A stretch of 64,000 nt of DNA. It comes from Spirodela intermedia (taxonomy: Eukaryota > Streptophyta > Magnoliopsida > Alismatales > Araceae). Shown piece by piece: positions 51,479 through 64,000 of this stretch. Position 1 is the stretch's first letter, and every line of letters begins with the position of its first letter. The DNA lies in the NCBI GenBank assembly GCA_902729315.2, contig LR746278.1:4535501-4599500 (forward strand), written 5' to 3'. The notes under the pieces were generated by a model. It was not told where the DNA came from, made no database searches, and saw nothing but the letters and a program-made list of their open reading frames with translations. The position numbers and the translations under genes were made by a program.

Positions 51479-52814
51479 TCAGATGGCGAGACGGCGGCCA
51501 GAAAAATCCCCGGCACCGCCTTGAGAGGCGGCAAATGACCTCCTCGAGGTTGGGGATGACGACGGCGACGTCTGCTTGGGCTTCTTCTTCTTACCCTTCT
51601 TTGCTCCCCTCAGCGAAGCGGAACGATGGTGGAGGCCGCCGGGGGGCTCGTAGTCCTCTGAAGAGACAGCACACAGGGAAGTGGACTGGCGTCAGAATCA
51701 TTCTGTCAAACATCTAATGCGGAAGCTGTCGACAGGCATCGGAACATTTATCCTCCTCATCCGCGCATGGAATCAAGTGGGATCGGCCCCTCCACGTGGT
51801 CGAAACCAGCTGAGGGCCTTTTCGCGCATATGCTACAGAGAAGGAGACAGACGATCCTGGAAGATCAGGCCTTTACCACATGGGTGATTGGCGGTGGCTC
51901 CGCCGTCGTGCTCACCTCTCCGGCGGCCTTCGATACGACAAGATCGCTCACGGGGCGCCTCCGGCCGCAGCCGGGCTGTTCACCGGGAGGGAAGGGGGGT
52001 GGCCCGCCGGCGAAGAATGCCCTCGTGAGGGGGGGAGGGAGGGGATCACGAGAGGCCTCGAGTGCTAGCAAAACCCTAACCCGGCGACTGGTGGTTGATG
52101 ATGGCGTATTCTTACTCAGGAACAGTGCCATTACCGGGGAGGATCGGTGAATTTATCGCTGCCGCGTTATTATAAACGTTAAACAAATTACTTTTGTACT
52201 TCCAAAAGACCGAAGATCTAGCTGGGAATTTGGAGATCAAAATCCATTACTGAAGGGAAACATTGAAAGTAGGTGCATGAAGCGAGATATAGTAAATCAT
52301 TGTGTGGAAAGGAAAGGTTATGCTTTCAAAGTGATTCAAATGCAATATTACCTAGGGACGAGGCCCAGGAGAGCTCCGTCGCCGGTCCGTCGCCGCCGAG
52401 AGAGGCCACCGAGAAGTCCGACGCCGTCTTAAACTCATTCATCTGCAGGCGGCCAAAGAAGACCGTGAGGTGCGGCGTCCAAACGGAAGATGGGAATTCG
52501 GGAAAATACCGGAGTCCGCCGGAAAAAGGTGGAAAACTAGCGCACGGACCCAGCTAGGAGCGTTCGCCGGCGAGCTGTTCCAGCCGATGTGGGTCACGTG
52601 TCTGACGTCCGTCGGGTACCCAATCTCCATCTCATGTTCCTTGTAGGCTGAGGCGGAGGAAGAAGATGGGAGCACCACAGCTCGTTTCATCATGAAAGAG
52701 AGAGAGAGAGCGAGAGAGCGAGAGAGAAAGAAGTCAGATCAGAAGCATGCCTTTACCAAATATTTGGGAGAAGTACTTGAAGCCCTTGAAGAAGCCCTTC
52801 ATCTTGGTGGCCAT
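51479..52814 (-). CDS. RIC: ROP-interactive CRIB motif-containing protein (RIC family)
   Basis: Four exons on the minus strand join in frame: 52814-52757, 52680-52550, 52442-52352 and 51657-51479; 152 residues. The N-terminus [19 protein letters not shown] is typical of the family. The CRIB motif is [14 protein letters not shown] (39-52), followed by NAPSW and [11 protein letters not shown]. The C-terminal exon has DYEPPGG, a Lys-rich segment (GKKKKPK) and a Ser-rich tail. CRIB proteins bind GTP-loaded ROP GTPases and relay them to actin, microtubules or calcium in polar growth. The wording fits the small RIC10/RIC11-like branch. The exon 2 donor (TGG|GTCCGT) is weak, and the exon 2 acceptor (AAACGAG|CT) was chosen by frame. 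An upstream ATG (in another frame) overlaps the start, which could lower translation. Intron 3 is 694 bp. This gene is easily missed because no exon is longer than 180 bp. Confidence 0.85.
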
Positions 52815-53117
52815 AACCGGGGGAGTAGGGGGTGACCTTCATAGAAAAGAGAAAGAAGCATGCATGATAAGTGAAGAGAGATAAATGGTGAAAGAGGGGG
52901 GGGGGGGGAGAGAGAGAGAGAGAGAGAGAGAGAACTTCAGGGGGGCGGGAAGGCCTCCGGGGGATTATTAAAGAAATGGGTGGAATTGATGCGGCATTAA
53001 TGGGTCTCAAATCTCAATATGTTGTCGTGCTGAGATCTGGGCGTCCCCCAATTTACAAATGGATACCGGGGGGAAGAGAGAAGAGGAATGGAGGGTGGGT
53101 GAGGTTGAGAGTGAGAC

Positions 53118-53148
<31 letters not shown>

Positions 53149-54110
53149 TACCCGTTAGGTTGGACAGACCTTTGATGGCTCTGGCAACCGAGCGCGTGGA
53201 TGCCAAGAACTAGGGTAGGTCTCTATCCGCCCCCTCGTCGATCATCTTCTCTGAAATTTTGCCGAAGAACACCGCAGAGGGACGAGAAAAGTGTAAGGAA
53301 GATAGGTAGGTAGATAAATATATATATATATAGATAGAGAGAGAGAGAGAGAAAGAGAGGGAGGAGAAAAGTCTTGTAAGGGTGAGACAGAGAAAGGGTG
53401 GGAGAGAAATCGAGAGCGGATGCTGTGGAACGTCCGAATGCAGTGGAGAGAGGCGATGGGGTCAATCTTCTCAGATGGCAACAGCACTGAGAGAAGTGGT
53501 GGTTCCCTTTGAATGAATAAAAAGTTTTTCTCTCTCTCTCTCTCTCCATTTCAACTCTCTATAGCTATTACAAACGCGTTAGACATCACGGTTAATTTCT
53601 CTCTCTCTCTAACAAGACAGCGGTATCTGTCCGCGCGCTGTGTCATGTGAGAGCGATGGTTAGAGAGAGTAGTCCATGTGGGGATCTGGTCGTTGTGATA
53701 CGGAGACATTAGATTCTCCTTCAACCACCCACTGAAGTCCGCTCCAACGCAGCCACATAAAGAAATGAATAGACAAACAAGTCTGTGGACACACAGATAG
53801 ACGGAAAGACAGACAGTAAGACAGATGGAGAGAGAGTAAGACTGAGCGAGCGAGAAGATAGCTTGCCTTCTTTTGTGTAGGCTGGAACCCAGAAGACAGC
53901 CTTTTTATTGACCAGGAATAGGATAATCTAATGATTATTTATCCATGCTAAACCCGGATGTTAATGCAGAGGGTTGGTCTAGCTTTATGACAGATTTTGT
54001 CATCCTTTCTGTAGATCAGATCTAAGAACCCATTCGACGCCGGCGACCAAAGGGTTGGACACTCATTTCAAGAAGCTGAGCAGGATCCTTGCTCTTTCTC
54101 TCTCTCTCTC
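52815..54110. other. Upstream region of the CRIB gene with many GA/CT tracts
   Basis: GA runs at 52908-52932 and 53118-53148, and an AT/GATA-GA compound repeat at 53308-53352. A CT-rich stretch lies at 53531-53547. These are typical of plant 5' leaders and promoters. Short open frames are repeat artefacts. No start of another gene was recognised. Confidence 0.45.
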
Positions 54111-56929
54111 TCTCTCTCCCTTGTCGATGATAAAGATGAGAGGTCATATGATACGACCATATCCTTCGACCAGCTCATGGCCTCTGTGGTGAGCCAGGTT
54201 CTGCCGTAGTAGGGCTAGTCATGAAGGAGATGAACCCTGCAGCAGCGATACTTCCGTGAAAAAGCTTTAGATTGAAGACTAGCTTGGGAGACATCTCCTC
54301 TATCACTTGCTTTAGGTTGAAGACTATCATATACGAAAACACTAGATAGTGTAAACGATTTATGAAGTGGCATCGTTGTGGAAATTTCATTGATGAGATT
54401 TCTATCTTTGATATGGATTCAGGCGTTCATGTTTGTCAGATTCATTGATATTTTCTTCCAAACACTACCTATGCAGAAGATCCCAAAATTACATCATAGC
54501 GCATGTAATCTTGTTGATATATGCCCCTCTTCTCAAGACTAACCATATTTTGGTGTATTTCTCGATTATTTATGTGACCTCATGTGTGATAATGCTAAAA
54601 AAGGCAAGACACAAGTTAGTAGATGATACTACTTCAGAACAGTAGTATCATGGTACATGGAAAATGTATTATAATGAAACGAGCAATATATGTCCTTTCT
54701 TTCGATCTCATAGACTAAACTAAGGAGCCATACCAAAACCAGTAAGTGCCAAAATATTTCTCATTAGAAAGAAAACGACTAAAACAAAGTTTTTGTCTTA
54801 AATGGAAATATCAACCTCAACATAAGACGTGTTGGTTCTTCTTTTACATTACCTAAACGAGTTAGTTGTCATTCAGTCATATTAGACTTTCATATTTTCG
54901 TTACATACTCAAATATAATGAATACAAACAAAAGCTGTTAATAATATGGCCAAAGTACATTTACCAACTAATAATACTATATCAATATATATATATATAG
55001 ATATAAATCAAGCAAAGCATGATTTAATATTTATGTTGCATACAATCATTAAAATGTGCATCATTGAGTTATAAAATGAAGTGGAGAGTTGGGGCACACG
55101 AGATTTTATATGGTTTGGATTGCTGAGTTTTGGAACCCTTAAATAAGTCATGAAATTGACAAAGTTGCAATGGAAAATGATAATTTCGCATTAATTAATT
55201 GCAAAAATAGCTCAAAGGCAATATGAAGATTGAGATTGTCAAAATCTCAATATGAGATTTGACTATGCAGATAAATGACTATGGATAAAGGGAATGTCGA
55301 GATTGTCAAATATGAGAGAAATAGTTTCAATTTTTTGAAACAAGCAGATAAAGGCTCCATCAGCCTCTTATAACTCAGAAGCAAAGTGGGATTTTGAAAG
55401 TAGATTTTGGGCAGGAAATCTATGAGAGTAAGTCACCAGATGTTGGTTAGGAATGTTGCATTTGACTCTTAAATGAGAATATTTTAATCTTATAATGTCT
55501 CTCTCAAGCATGTTTGAAAAGTCATTGACAACATTCAAGTCTTGTATGTTGCGATGATAGAACTTACAATTTTTAAAAACCGAAAATATTTAATTCATTA
55601 ACTAAATTAAGTTCTATGGATATTGATTTTGATGATGAGATTAGGTTTGTAATTGTGTTGTCTTCCCTACTTATGGTTGGCACCATTGTGATTGTTGTGA
55701 ACACTTCACGTGAATTTAACAAGCTCTAATTAAACATGATTCATTTTCCTATTCTTATTGATCTGTTAGTTTTGGTGATGATGTAGAATGAAAGTTAAAT
55801 TGATTCAAATTAAAATAGAATGGATCTTATATTATGCTATTCAATTCAAGTGATCACATATATTGTGTTATCTATTCACAATTCTCATCTACTTTCTTAT
55901 CTATCATAGATTAAATATTTAAATTTTCAACATTAAAAATCTCAAATTATTATTTAAAAAAGATGATACTAGTTTTAAATATTGAAATTTTTATGGACTT
56001 GTTTACTTTTCATAGATTTCTGATAATTATAAATTAGTAGTTACATCTATATATTAATATCTTATATATAGATGTTAATTAATGGGTAGATAATACAATT
56101 ATATATGGTTACTGACTCATTATAACATTCATAATATTTTATTATTTAATTTTTAATATATATATATATATATTATATTATGAGACTAACCCTACTTGAC
56201 TATTATGAAGTAAAATGATGATTCTCTCTTTTTTTTTTATGATTATTTGATTGCAAAGACTTAAGTGAGCTCTTATTATGAGTTGAAAGTAATAAAAGAA
56301 GGCCAAGCCTTCAATCTAAGAAAAAACCTAAGTCTTATAGAGAGAGTCAACCTAATATGTTTATAGGCCCAAGAGAAGGCATCACTTTAACCTAACCTAT
56401 TTGGACTTAAAAAGGACTATTAAGAAATGAGATCTAGGTCACTTATCTTACGACACCTTAAGATGAAATTAAGAGAAAGATTAGAGTATTGACCTTATGG
56501 AAGAATCTAGGCCATCCACTAATAACATGTGAAAATTATATGCTAATCTATTATCAAATTATGGAGAATAATGTATATTTGAGAAATATTTCACAAGTTA
56601 TCATGCTAATTATTTTATTTTTTATTTAAATCAACTCTCTAAATCTTAATTTAAATTGATATGTAATAAATAAAAAGAAAATTGATGAGAATTTATTTCA
56701 TATCTTGAGGCTTAATTCTCATTTATTTTATTTTTAAATAAAATATTATTTTGGTAAATTTTTATGATTAATTGAAATATATTTTATGCAATTTTCCTGA
56801 AAGTTTTAGGCAAATATGATCGGATGACGTCATTATTATATATGATAACACTAGCATAATATTTCCGATATGGGATTAACTTTATCTTGTTATTCTTTTC
56901 AGATCTGACGGTAGCGCAATAGCAGTTGT
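54111..56929. other. AT-rich intergenic DNA
   Basis: No gene is supported. A 71-codon minus-strand open frame (54175-54390) has no recognisable domain. The sequence near 55090-55140 resembles phrases common in plant LTR elements, but no element ends were found. Confidence 0.45.
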
Positions 56930-57165
56930 CAGATCCGACACACCTCATCAAGCCACGTCACTGCCGCCGTCATACAAAAAAAGTAGCTCCAGGATCCAAC
57001 GGCGACCGCTAGTAGATCCGACACACCGCATGAAGCCACGTCATCGTCGCCGTCATAGGAAACATAGCTCCAGGATCCAACGGCAACCATTAGCCGATCT
57101 GACGATCTAGGAAACGCCACATCGCAGCCATCAACATACGAAAAGTAGCCGGCAATCCAACGGTG
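56930..57165. repeat. Three ~80 bp tandem repeats carrying ACGT elements
   Basis: The phrase atccaa(cgg) recurs at 56994, 57075 and 57155 (spacing 81 and 80). It is preceded by a gatccgacacac phrase and a CCACGTCA element in the first two copies (56953, 57036). In the third copy that element is mutated. A further CCACGTCA lies at 57252 and an ABRE-like CACGTGTC at 57312. Confidence 0.75.
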
Positions 57166-57315
57166 GTATCTCACATCCGATGCACACGGATCCCGATAAA
57201 GCACGCGCAAAAGCAGCGAGAGCTGATGGAGATCTAATGGTGATTATCGGGCCACGTCACCCCTCTTCAGAGCAAAATGACGGTGCGAGGATCCAACTGT
57301 CTTCATCGAAGCACG

Positions 57316-57454
57316 TGTCGGAGGGTATATTTACAAACATCGATTATCGTCTGGTAAAACAGACGATATCGATTATTCTCTCTCGCATGTAAAAGGGTAA
57401 TATTCAAATATCAATTGTCATCTGGTAAGACATGTAATATCGATTATTGCCGCG
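57316..57454. repeat. ~70 bp tandem duplication
   Basis: Two adjacent copies of a stretch reading roughly ggta-atat--caa-atc-att-tc-tctggta, then atatcgattatt, start near 57321 and 57386. They are about 80 percent alike by eye. They directly follow the ACGT-bearing array. Confidence 0.6.
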
Positions 57455-60400
57455 CGAGAAAAGGAGAAGGTGCCAGAAAAATCAGAGAAAAATCGGCAAA
57501 ATACGGCAGAAAATAGGAAGTCAAAACAGAAAATGTGATTTGCGGATCTGGGGTAGTAAAAGGAGGAAGGGGGAGAGAAATGGACTCTTTTGGAGTTTTT
57601 CTTAGGGTTGTTCTTGAGAGAAAATATTCTTCTTTTTCATGCAAAAATAAGAATTTGAAGAGTGCATCGTTGATTTTGATTGTTCTCCTTTACCCTTTTC
57701 ACCTTAAATCCATTCTGTTGAAATAGATGCAAGACTGAGAAGCGGTACCCAGAGGTTGACATCAAGCCATGCATTCTAAGGATTGTAAGTTTTATTTTTA
57801 ATAGAGTTTTTATTATTTTCTTGTTTGATCTGCGAAATAATTTTATTTTCTTAGGTTTAATCATTTCTTTACTTATTTATCTACTATTTTTATCATTCCA
57901 AAGCATATTTAGTTTACTGATTTTAATTCGTTTGATTTTTAAATTTTTATTTACATTTATTTGTCATTTTATTTCCTTTATTGCTTCAAATATCAATTTC
58001 TAATCAATTTATAATTATTTAAATTAGAGAATAAAAAGATTTTTTAAAAAGCCTTCCTTAAGGAGACGACCTAGCTCACCACTATATATATTTAAAATTA
58101 TTATTATTATTATTATTATTTTTGGTGAAACTAGTTTTATAAATTATTAAAATTGATTGATGATTTTAATAATGACTTAGAACCACATCATCCACTAAGA
58201 GAGTCAGTTATTAATCATTACCGTCTATTGGAGGGGCCGAATTCTTTAGAGGTTTAAGAGCCCCCCTCTTTGAGGGTACTTTTTAGCTCTCTCTCTAGTA
58301 ATGACTAACTGAAGGAAAAATGAGATAAATCAAGGTCTGGTCAATGATATTCTCATGCTCAAGATTGTTGTGGAGAAGCGACTACCTAAAGTGTATCAAG
58401 ATCGTTATAAATCAAGCACCACTCAACTTAAGACTAGTGCATAATAAGATTTATGATTAAGATTTGGGACATCTTTGTAATCTTCTCTATAGATAGATTA
58501 ACTCTTAATTCGAATTAGTTTTGTTATTTATTCTATCATTTCATTGCGTTAGATCTATTCCCTCCCCTTTGTCACACTTTCTATTTTTCTTGTCTTTAGC
58601 CTTTTTAGATTTAATTCGACTTTTTAAAATCTCAAGTATATCTATATATCTATAAGAAATAAAATAGATAAAATTCTTATAAATATTATCCTAAATAGAA
58701 GAGTGAGGTTTTATAAATATTATTTGCATGAAGTTGATTACATTACGACGACATATTTCACCTCTAGATCGAGTTCATCAATTTTCAACTAGATTACATA
58801 TGATTATCACTTGAAATTAGTGGACATATATGATTAGAATTTTTTATTTTCTACATTCTTGTTTCAACTTTAGACATGTGAATATTATGAAGTTTATATT
58901 ATGAGACCCTTATCATTCATAAATTATAGTTAACATTGAGATCCAAACCTTCAAACCATATTTAAACATGAAATCTTATCAAAGATATTGTAATGCATTC
59001 TCATTTCGAAGAGAAACATAATACAATGGTATGTAATAGTGTGATATGTATTTACACCAAGGAATTCAATATATAAAATTTGAATATGTATTTAAAAGAT
59101 TAACAAGCATAATGTGGTATGTCATAGTCAGATTATGAGGTACTTGTACCTTGAGGAGACTATTATTTGATTTGAACAATGTCTATAACTTAAAGCTATT
59201 TTTCATGTATTGATGAAGGATGAAAAGGAGATACATAGTGACGTGATATAGTTATTGTATAGTAAATCACACAAATTTAAAATTTATAAAACTAGAAAAT
59301 ATAATTTTTAGATATTTAGAAGTATTTTTGAATAAATAAATAAATTATAATTTAATAAAAATTTTAAAAATAGTGAAAAATTTTCAAGTCAATCACATGA
59401 ATGTAATATAATATGTGGTAATATTTCATATTTTTTTACAAAGAATACAATTTTTTATGAATTTTAGACTAAAAAATAAAAATAAAATATATTTAAAATT
59501 CATAAAAAAGGAAAATAAGGGGTGTGGATGGTAGGATGACGTCAACACCCCATGAATGTGAATCAAGTAGAAACAGAGTTTCACCCAATAATTCTTACAT
59601 AAGGGATTAAAAATAATTTAATCGATCAAATTAAGATCTATAAAAGCCAAAAAAATCATAATTAAATGAAGAGTGGTTTAGAAAATTTAAATCACACAAA
59701 TTATCTCTAAATGAAATAAAAATTAAGTTGTTGAAAAAATAAAATTCTGACGTCGTGGCAGTGATGTGTTGACAATACATTAGAATCTTGAGTGTTCAAG
59801 AGAATTATTGTGCAATGTCTATGGCCTCAAAAGGTTTTTTTAGATAAGGACAACATAGGCAATCTCTAGATTTTCTTGTGAAATCTAAAGATCAATGAAA
59901 TGAGTCATCGAATTGTCTTTGACGGCTATCACCTAGTGGAGCAGAAAAATGGTGACTTTGCAGTTCTTCGGTGGTTGTCATCTAACAGAGAGGAGTTAGA
60001 TGGAGGTGGGACGTGTGTTAGGGAGCTTCATCCTCAAGTCTGCATAGTAAGAGGAGTTTCTTCATCGCATTTAGTACGCTCTCAAGAGGTGGTAACTCAT
60101 TTCCTGACAAATCGTCCTCTTCTCGACGATAGCTTATTTGTCGATCAATCGGAGATGATTTACTTGATGGATTTGTGATCTTTTTATCACGAATCATTCA
60201 TTAATTTTGGTAATAATACTCTACGAATTATGTTGACGAGATTTTCACCAATAATCAAGCGATTCTGACGACTTAATCCTTCATCAGAATTTACAGAAAA
60301 GTTGTGATTTAATCAGATAAGAATACGAGTTTTGACTTTAGAAGGATTCGAACTTATGCCGGTCACCCACCTATATGAGAGAGAGTGAAATAAGTATTCT

Positions 60401-60499
60401 AATACCTTTACAAAGTGACATCATTATGGTATATCGTTATTGTAACTAAAAGGTATTTTAGGTATTGAAATAATCAACACCATTCTGCAAAAAGTGTGA
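57455..60499. other. AT-rich DNA, no supported gene
   Basis: A TTA trinucleotide run lies at 58097-58121. The sequence ccttaaggagacgacctagc near 58054 is reminiscent of LTR-retrotransposon boundaries, but no matching second LTR was found. A 92-codon plus-strand open frame at 59900-60178 has no recognisable domain. Confidence 0.4.
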
Positions 60500-60552
60500 T
60501 GTGGGTTTAATCCCACATCAGTTGTATGCTGAAGTTTTGGACGAATATATAG
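60500..60552 (+). promoter_or_regulatory. Palindromic USE-like element with TATA box
   Basis: ATCCCACATCA (60510-60520) closely matches the plant snRNA upstream sequence element RTCCCACATCG and forms the right arm of a perfect palindrome, gatgtggg-tttaat-cccacatc. An AATATATAG TATA-like box follows at 60544, about 23 bp after the element, which is the spacing of pol III-type snRNA promoters. No known snRNA sequence is recognised downstream. Confidence 0.3.
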
Positions 60553-62317
60553 TAATAGCAGATTTAGAAGCAATGAGTTCCTTTCTTGTGTGTGTACAAT
60601 CACTCCTTACTCCATAGCCAGCTGGCCACTAGTGATGTGGAAGAAGAGTGGCACACACGTCCCCATTGGTCCATAGCCGCTTGAGCCCTTGCTTGTGGTT
60701 CTACCCCAACTGTACTTCTGACCCATTTGTGGGCCCGATTGGCCGACGAGTCCCTCTCTTTTTTTATTTTCTTTTTCTTTATTTATCTCAAAAATAAGAT
60801 TATAAAAATCATATAAATTCGTATAAAATCACATAATTAACTAAAAAATCACGTTAACTAACTAAAAACTACTTTCACAAATGAATACAAATATAAGTTT
60901 ATTTATCATGAGTTAAGGCTAAAAATATATTATTTATTAATTATTAATTCATGATAATGAAGACTTATCACATAGTCACTAATATACTAGTTCATTAGCA
61001 TATAATTTAAGTAGAGAGTAAGGAAGCACGAAGGCTAATCGTTGGTAGCATATTCAAGCATATGAGACTCACCTACATTTAAAAGCAGCCCCAACAAGTA
61101 ACAATATGATCCTCAATAGTACAACTAATGTGTTGATGCCCTATAATTTGATAACTATTAGTAAAATTTATTTATAAGTGATTATTTAATATTGATAGTT
61201 CTTTATACTTTTTAGTTCTATGCTTCAAATATTTAATATATTTGACAAAGTTATAATATCAAATATTTTATTAAATAATTATATGATCTTATTACTAACA
61301 ATAAAATTCAAGATGTTAATCCTTGAGGATAAACAATTATCATCTTAAACAAGTACATGGTTATATGGTATAAGTTGACCCAAACTATGCTAAATATTTT
61401 TTCATTGATTATGTGATGATGTAACCATATTATATGGTGTTTACTATTTTGATGTGATATAAGACGTGTTCTTTAAGATATTACATGCATTAAGTCAGTA
61501 AGAAAATAAGAAATATATTAGATATTTATGCTTTGAAGGGAGCCAATACTGACATATTAGCTGGTTGCATGGACAAAAGGTGAAGATAAATTTGATGATT
61601 TAGATCTGATCTGGATGTTAACTATTCTCCATCAAGTAAGGAAGTTTTAGTTCAAATTTGAATTGAAATAACTACAAGAATAGAGAAATTCAAAGTTTGG
61701 AATATCTAAATGTCATTATGCCAAAATTTGGAATAATGAGGATTTTAAACATTGCATATTCGATAAAATATAGAAATTGATATAAGGAAAAGACTTACTA
61801 ATAGGAAAAACATTATGGATAAAAAAATGAGATGAATACATGAAGATTCAACACTCATTGTCAAGATCTTCATACTACATATATTAGCAATGCTCTAGAA
61901 TGCTACATTCTCTTCATAAGTTAAATCTAACAAAGGATCAACTTAACCACTACAATTTTTACTCTCCATCAAATCTTTAGCTACGTAGGTGGTTGATAAT
62001 TCTTTGAATTATATGATTAATATGTCAATTTTTATTTGTATTTATACTTTATTTTGTTTAAAAAGACACACTAATATAATTTTTAGAAAAACAAAGTTCT
62101 ATGCAATTATATTGAGTTTTTGATATTTATTTGAAAATAAAAGGTTGGTGGTTAAATAAGAAATTTTAATATTTAGAATTTCGAATGATTTGAGATGTTT
62201 TCTAAATTGTTTATAATTTTTGAGATTTTATTCTAAATTTTAAGGAACTTTTGAAGTTTCTAAGTTTTTTTAATGTTTGTGACTTTATTATGATAAAAAT
62301 ACAAATAATAAGTAGGA
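60553..62317. other. AT-rich DNA with a GC-richer island at 60600-60760
   Basis: The first 200 bases are unusually GC-rich for this region and end in a T7 run (60758-60764). No coding frame is supported; the rest is AT-rich without recognised elements. Confidence 0.35.
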
Positions 62318-62332
62318 GGGGGGGGGGGGGGG
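62318..62332. repeat. Poly-G run of 15
   Basis: Fifteen consecutive G in otherwise AT-rich DNA, followed by a GC-richer 200-bp stretch with no supported gene. Confidence 0.9.
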
Positions 62333-64000
62333 TTTGTTGGCCTGTCAGCACTTGCTATTTGCCTACTTGAGCTAGTGGACCTAGACCAGGGGGAACCATG
62401 AGCTAGGCTTAAGTGGCTAAAGTGGACCCAGACTGGGGTGTGAACTTGTGTGTAGGGCAAGGTACAGTCACATCACATGTGTGTTGCGTGGAGGTGGACC
62501 CCCATCTACTGTTCTCCCCAAGTGTTCTTGGTCATTTTATTTTTGGGAGAAGGGAATTAATAGTTGAGATAGCCTAGACATATATTCATGCAAATATTGT
62601 AGGAAAAATCGATACGAGATTAAAACCTTTACAAGTGCACAGTGATTCTTTCACAATGGACTCTGATAAGTGAAATTTCGAGTAAGTGTTTACAGAATTG
62701 AGTCTTCATAAGGCAATTGTCACTACTATGGACCCGAAACTGGGTGATCTATCCATGACCAGGATGAAGCTTGGGTGAAACTTTAGGGGAGAGCTAGTTT
62801 GGTGAGCTTTGGTTTGGTGGAGCGCTGATAGACCACTGACCTGCGTTCCAATCCTATGTCTTCCACATGTTAACATGATGGATTGATGGGTGGATGATGG
62901 TGGAAGATGGCAAGAAATGCTAGGAAAATCCTAGAAATGATCAGAAAATCTAGGAAACATGAGAATTGATTGAAAAATTTAGGCTTGGAAAAGTGCTCGG
63001 AAAAATTGAGAAAAATTATATCTAAATGAATGGTGATCTTGAAAATCATGATTTTCAGAGAAGATTTATTTTATTGATCTTAAATTTTAAATGAATCTCT
63101 ATTACTTATTAATGAATGATTATATACACTAAAAATATAATTTTTGGTAGGAAGTAGAGTGACAAATAGAAGTCAAATATTGAAGATAGAAAAGAAGAAA
63201 AAATAGTTGAATCAAAAATAAATGAGAGATTGTCGAATATGAGGAATAGAAAAGAAGGGTCCTCTAGGGGAGGAGAGAGATGGTGGGCTGGAAGTCAGAA
63301 GGCTAGGAGTCACAGAAGGGCAAGGGAACGAGGCTAGAGAGCAAGGAAGAAGGAGGATCCTGAAATCAGTGGGCTGAAATCAACAAAATTATTCTCAATT
63401 TTAGTTTTTATGATTGTCTCATTTAAATTGTTCCTCTATTCTTTGGGTGACAAATATTGATCATAAATATTTTTTTTTGAATTCATTTGATTTAAGTATT
63501 TTATTCTTCTCATTTTCTTAGGTGATAGACAAGAAAAGGAGAAGAATTTCATTTTTATTCTTGGTTATTATCATTACGATTTTATTTAAAATTATAATTG
63601 TAATTACCTAAAATATAATTTCTCATCTTTGGGTGAAAAACAAGGAAATGAAAAGATTCACATTAAAAATTATAAGATTTAATCAAGATCTAATGCATTA
63701 GTTAAAAGCTTTCTTAGTTCTATAAGACTTTGCTGTGTTATGAAAAATGACGTCCAATTTTAGTTTTAGAATTTATTTTTGATTGTGAATTGAATTATTT
63801 TACTTTACCCTTGATTGAAAAAAAGGTATTTCTACATTTCATTTATTTTAATTTTATTTTAGATCGTAGTTTTAATTATTTGAAAGAATTCTCCATATCA
63901 ATAGAAGTCATTCTATTAGCAAGCACCCTTCTCATCTTTCCATTCTATAATTGTTAATCTATTTTCCTTTACTCATGATTTAATCATTTCATCATTAAAA
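62333..64000. other. AT-rich DNA to the window end
   Basis: No gene or element is supported. Phrases such as ctttgggtga followed by acaa(g)-aaa recur at about 63438, 63510 and 63632 and may be remnants of an old repeat. Confidence 0.4.

Noticed and set aside
59900-60178. 92-codon plus-strand open frame
   Set aside because: ATG start and ordinary composition, but no recognised family, no neighbouring exons and AT-rich repeat-like context; not enough to call a gene.
60340-60400. tRNA or SINE B-box (GTTCGAATCC on the minus strand)
   Set aside because: No A-box at the right distance and no cloverleaf could be folded by eye.

Overview
This window is plant nuclear DNA. The genes are intron-rich, with GT-AG introns up to 5.2 kb. 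Their products are plant-specific or have plant-type domain layouts: a plastid glucose-6-phosphate/phosphate translocator, an HD-ZIP IV START homeodomain factor, a ROP-interactive CRIB protein, and an SGP1-type GTPase. Promoters carry telo-boxes, site II elements and G-boxes. Coding exons are often GC-rich and sit in AT-rich introns and intergenic DNA, and (GA)n/(CT)n tracts fill 5' leaders and introns. GC-rich exons and a ROC2-like HD-ZIP N-terminus suggest a monocot, but this is inference; the species cannot be named from the sequence.

Layout. Positions 1-260 look like the first exon and promoter of a gene that leaves the window to the left. Then follow presenilin (+, 478-1719, intronless), an SGP1/Spg1-like small GTPase (+, 4533-8717, six exons), EMC subunit 8/9 (+, 9453-15611, five exons with one 5.2 kb intron), and mitochondrial complex I 51-kDa subunit NDUFV1 (-, 18552-20811). 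NDUFV1 is divergent from ribosomal protein eL42 (+, 21197-23280), and 385 bp separate their start codons. Next come the glucose-6-phosphate/phosphate translocator GPT (-, 24434-27717), an HDG2/ROC2-type HD-ZIP IV factor (-, 29217-34429, eleven exons) and, after about 17 kb of gene-poor DNA, a small ROP-interactive CRIB protein (-, 51479-52814, four exons). The last 9-10 kb are AT-rich with no supported gene. Exons were joined by reading splice sites and reading frame; every model given closes in frame.

Repeats. Four local tandem duplications with units of about 125-370 bp lie in introns or just downstream of genes (1981-2510, 5930-7700, 8697-9045, 16070-16490). Three shorter-period arrays of 70-80 bp are also present (3590-3790, 56930-57165, 57316-57454). 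A hexanucleotide array follows EMC8, and a badly deleted Copia LTR-retrotransposon lies at 46453-47384 on the minus strand. No organelle insertion, CRISPR array, rRNA or convincing tRNA was seen.

Functional reading. The genes are unrelated housekeeping and developmental loci and do not form a pathway. The closest thing to a unit is the NDUFV1/eL42 divergent pair, whose shared spacer carries a telo-box and a site II element and in which both genes have their start codon alone in the first coding exon. I did not find an obviously new biological system. The better leads are that shared promoter, the shortened zinc-ribbon spacing in eL42, a GC-AG intron in the GTPase gene, an L1-box upstream of the HD-ZIP gene, and a palindromic USE-like element with a TATA box near 60.5 kb.
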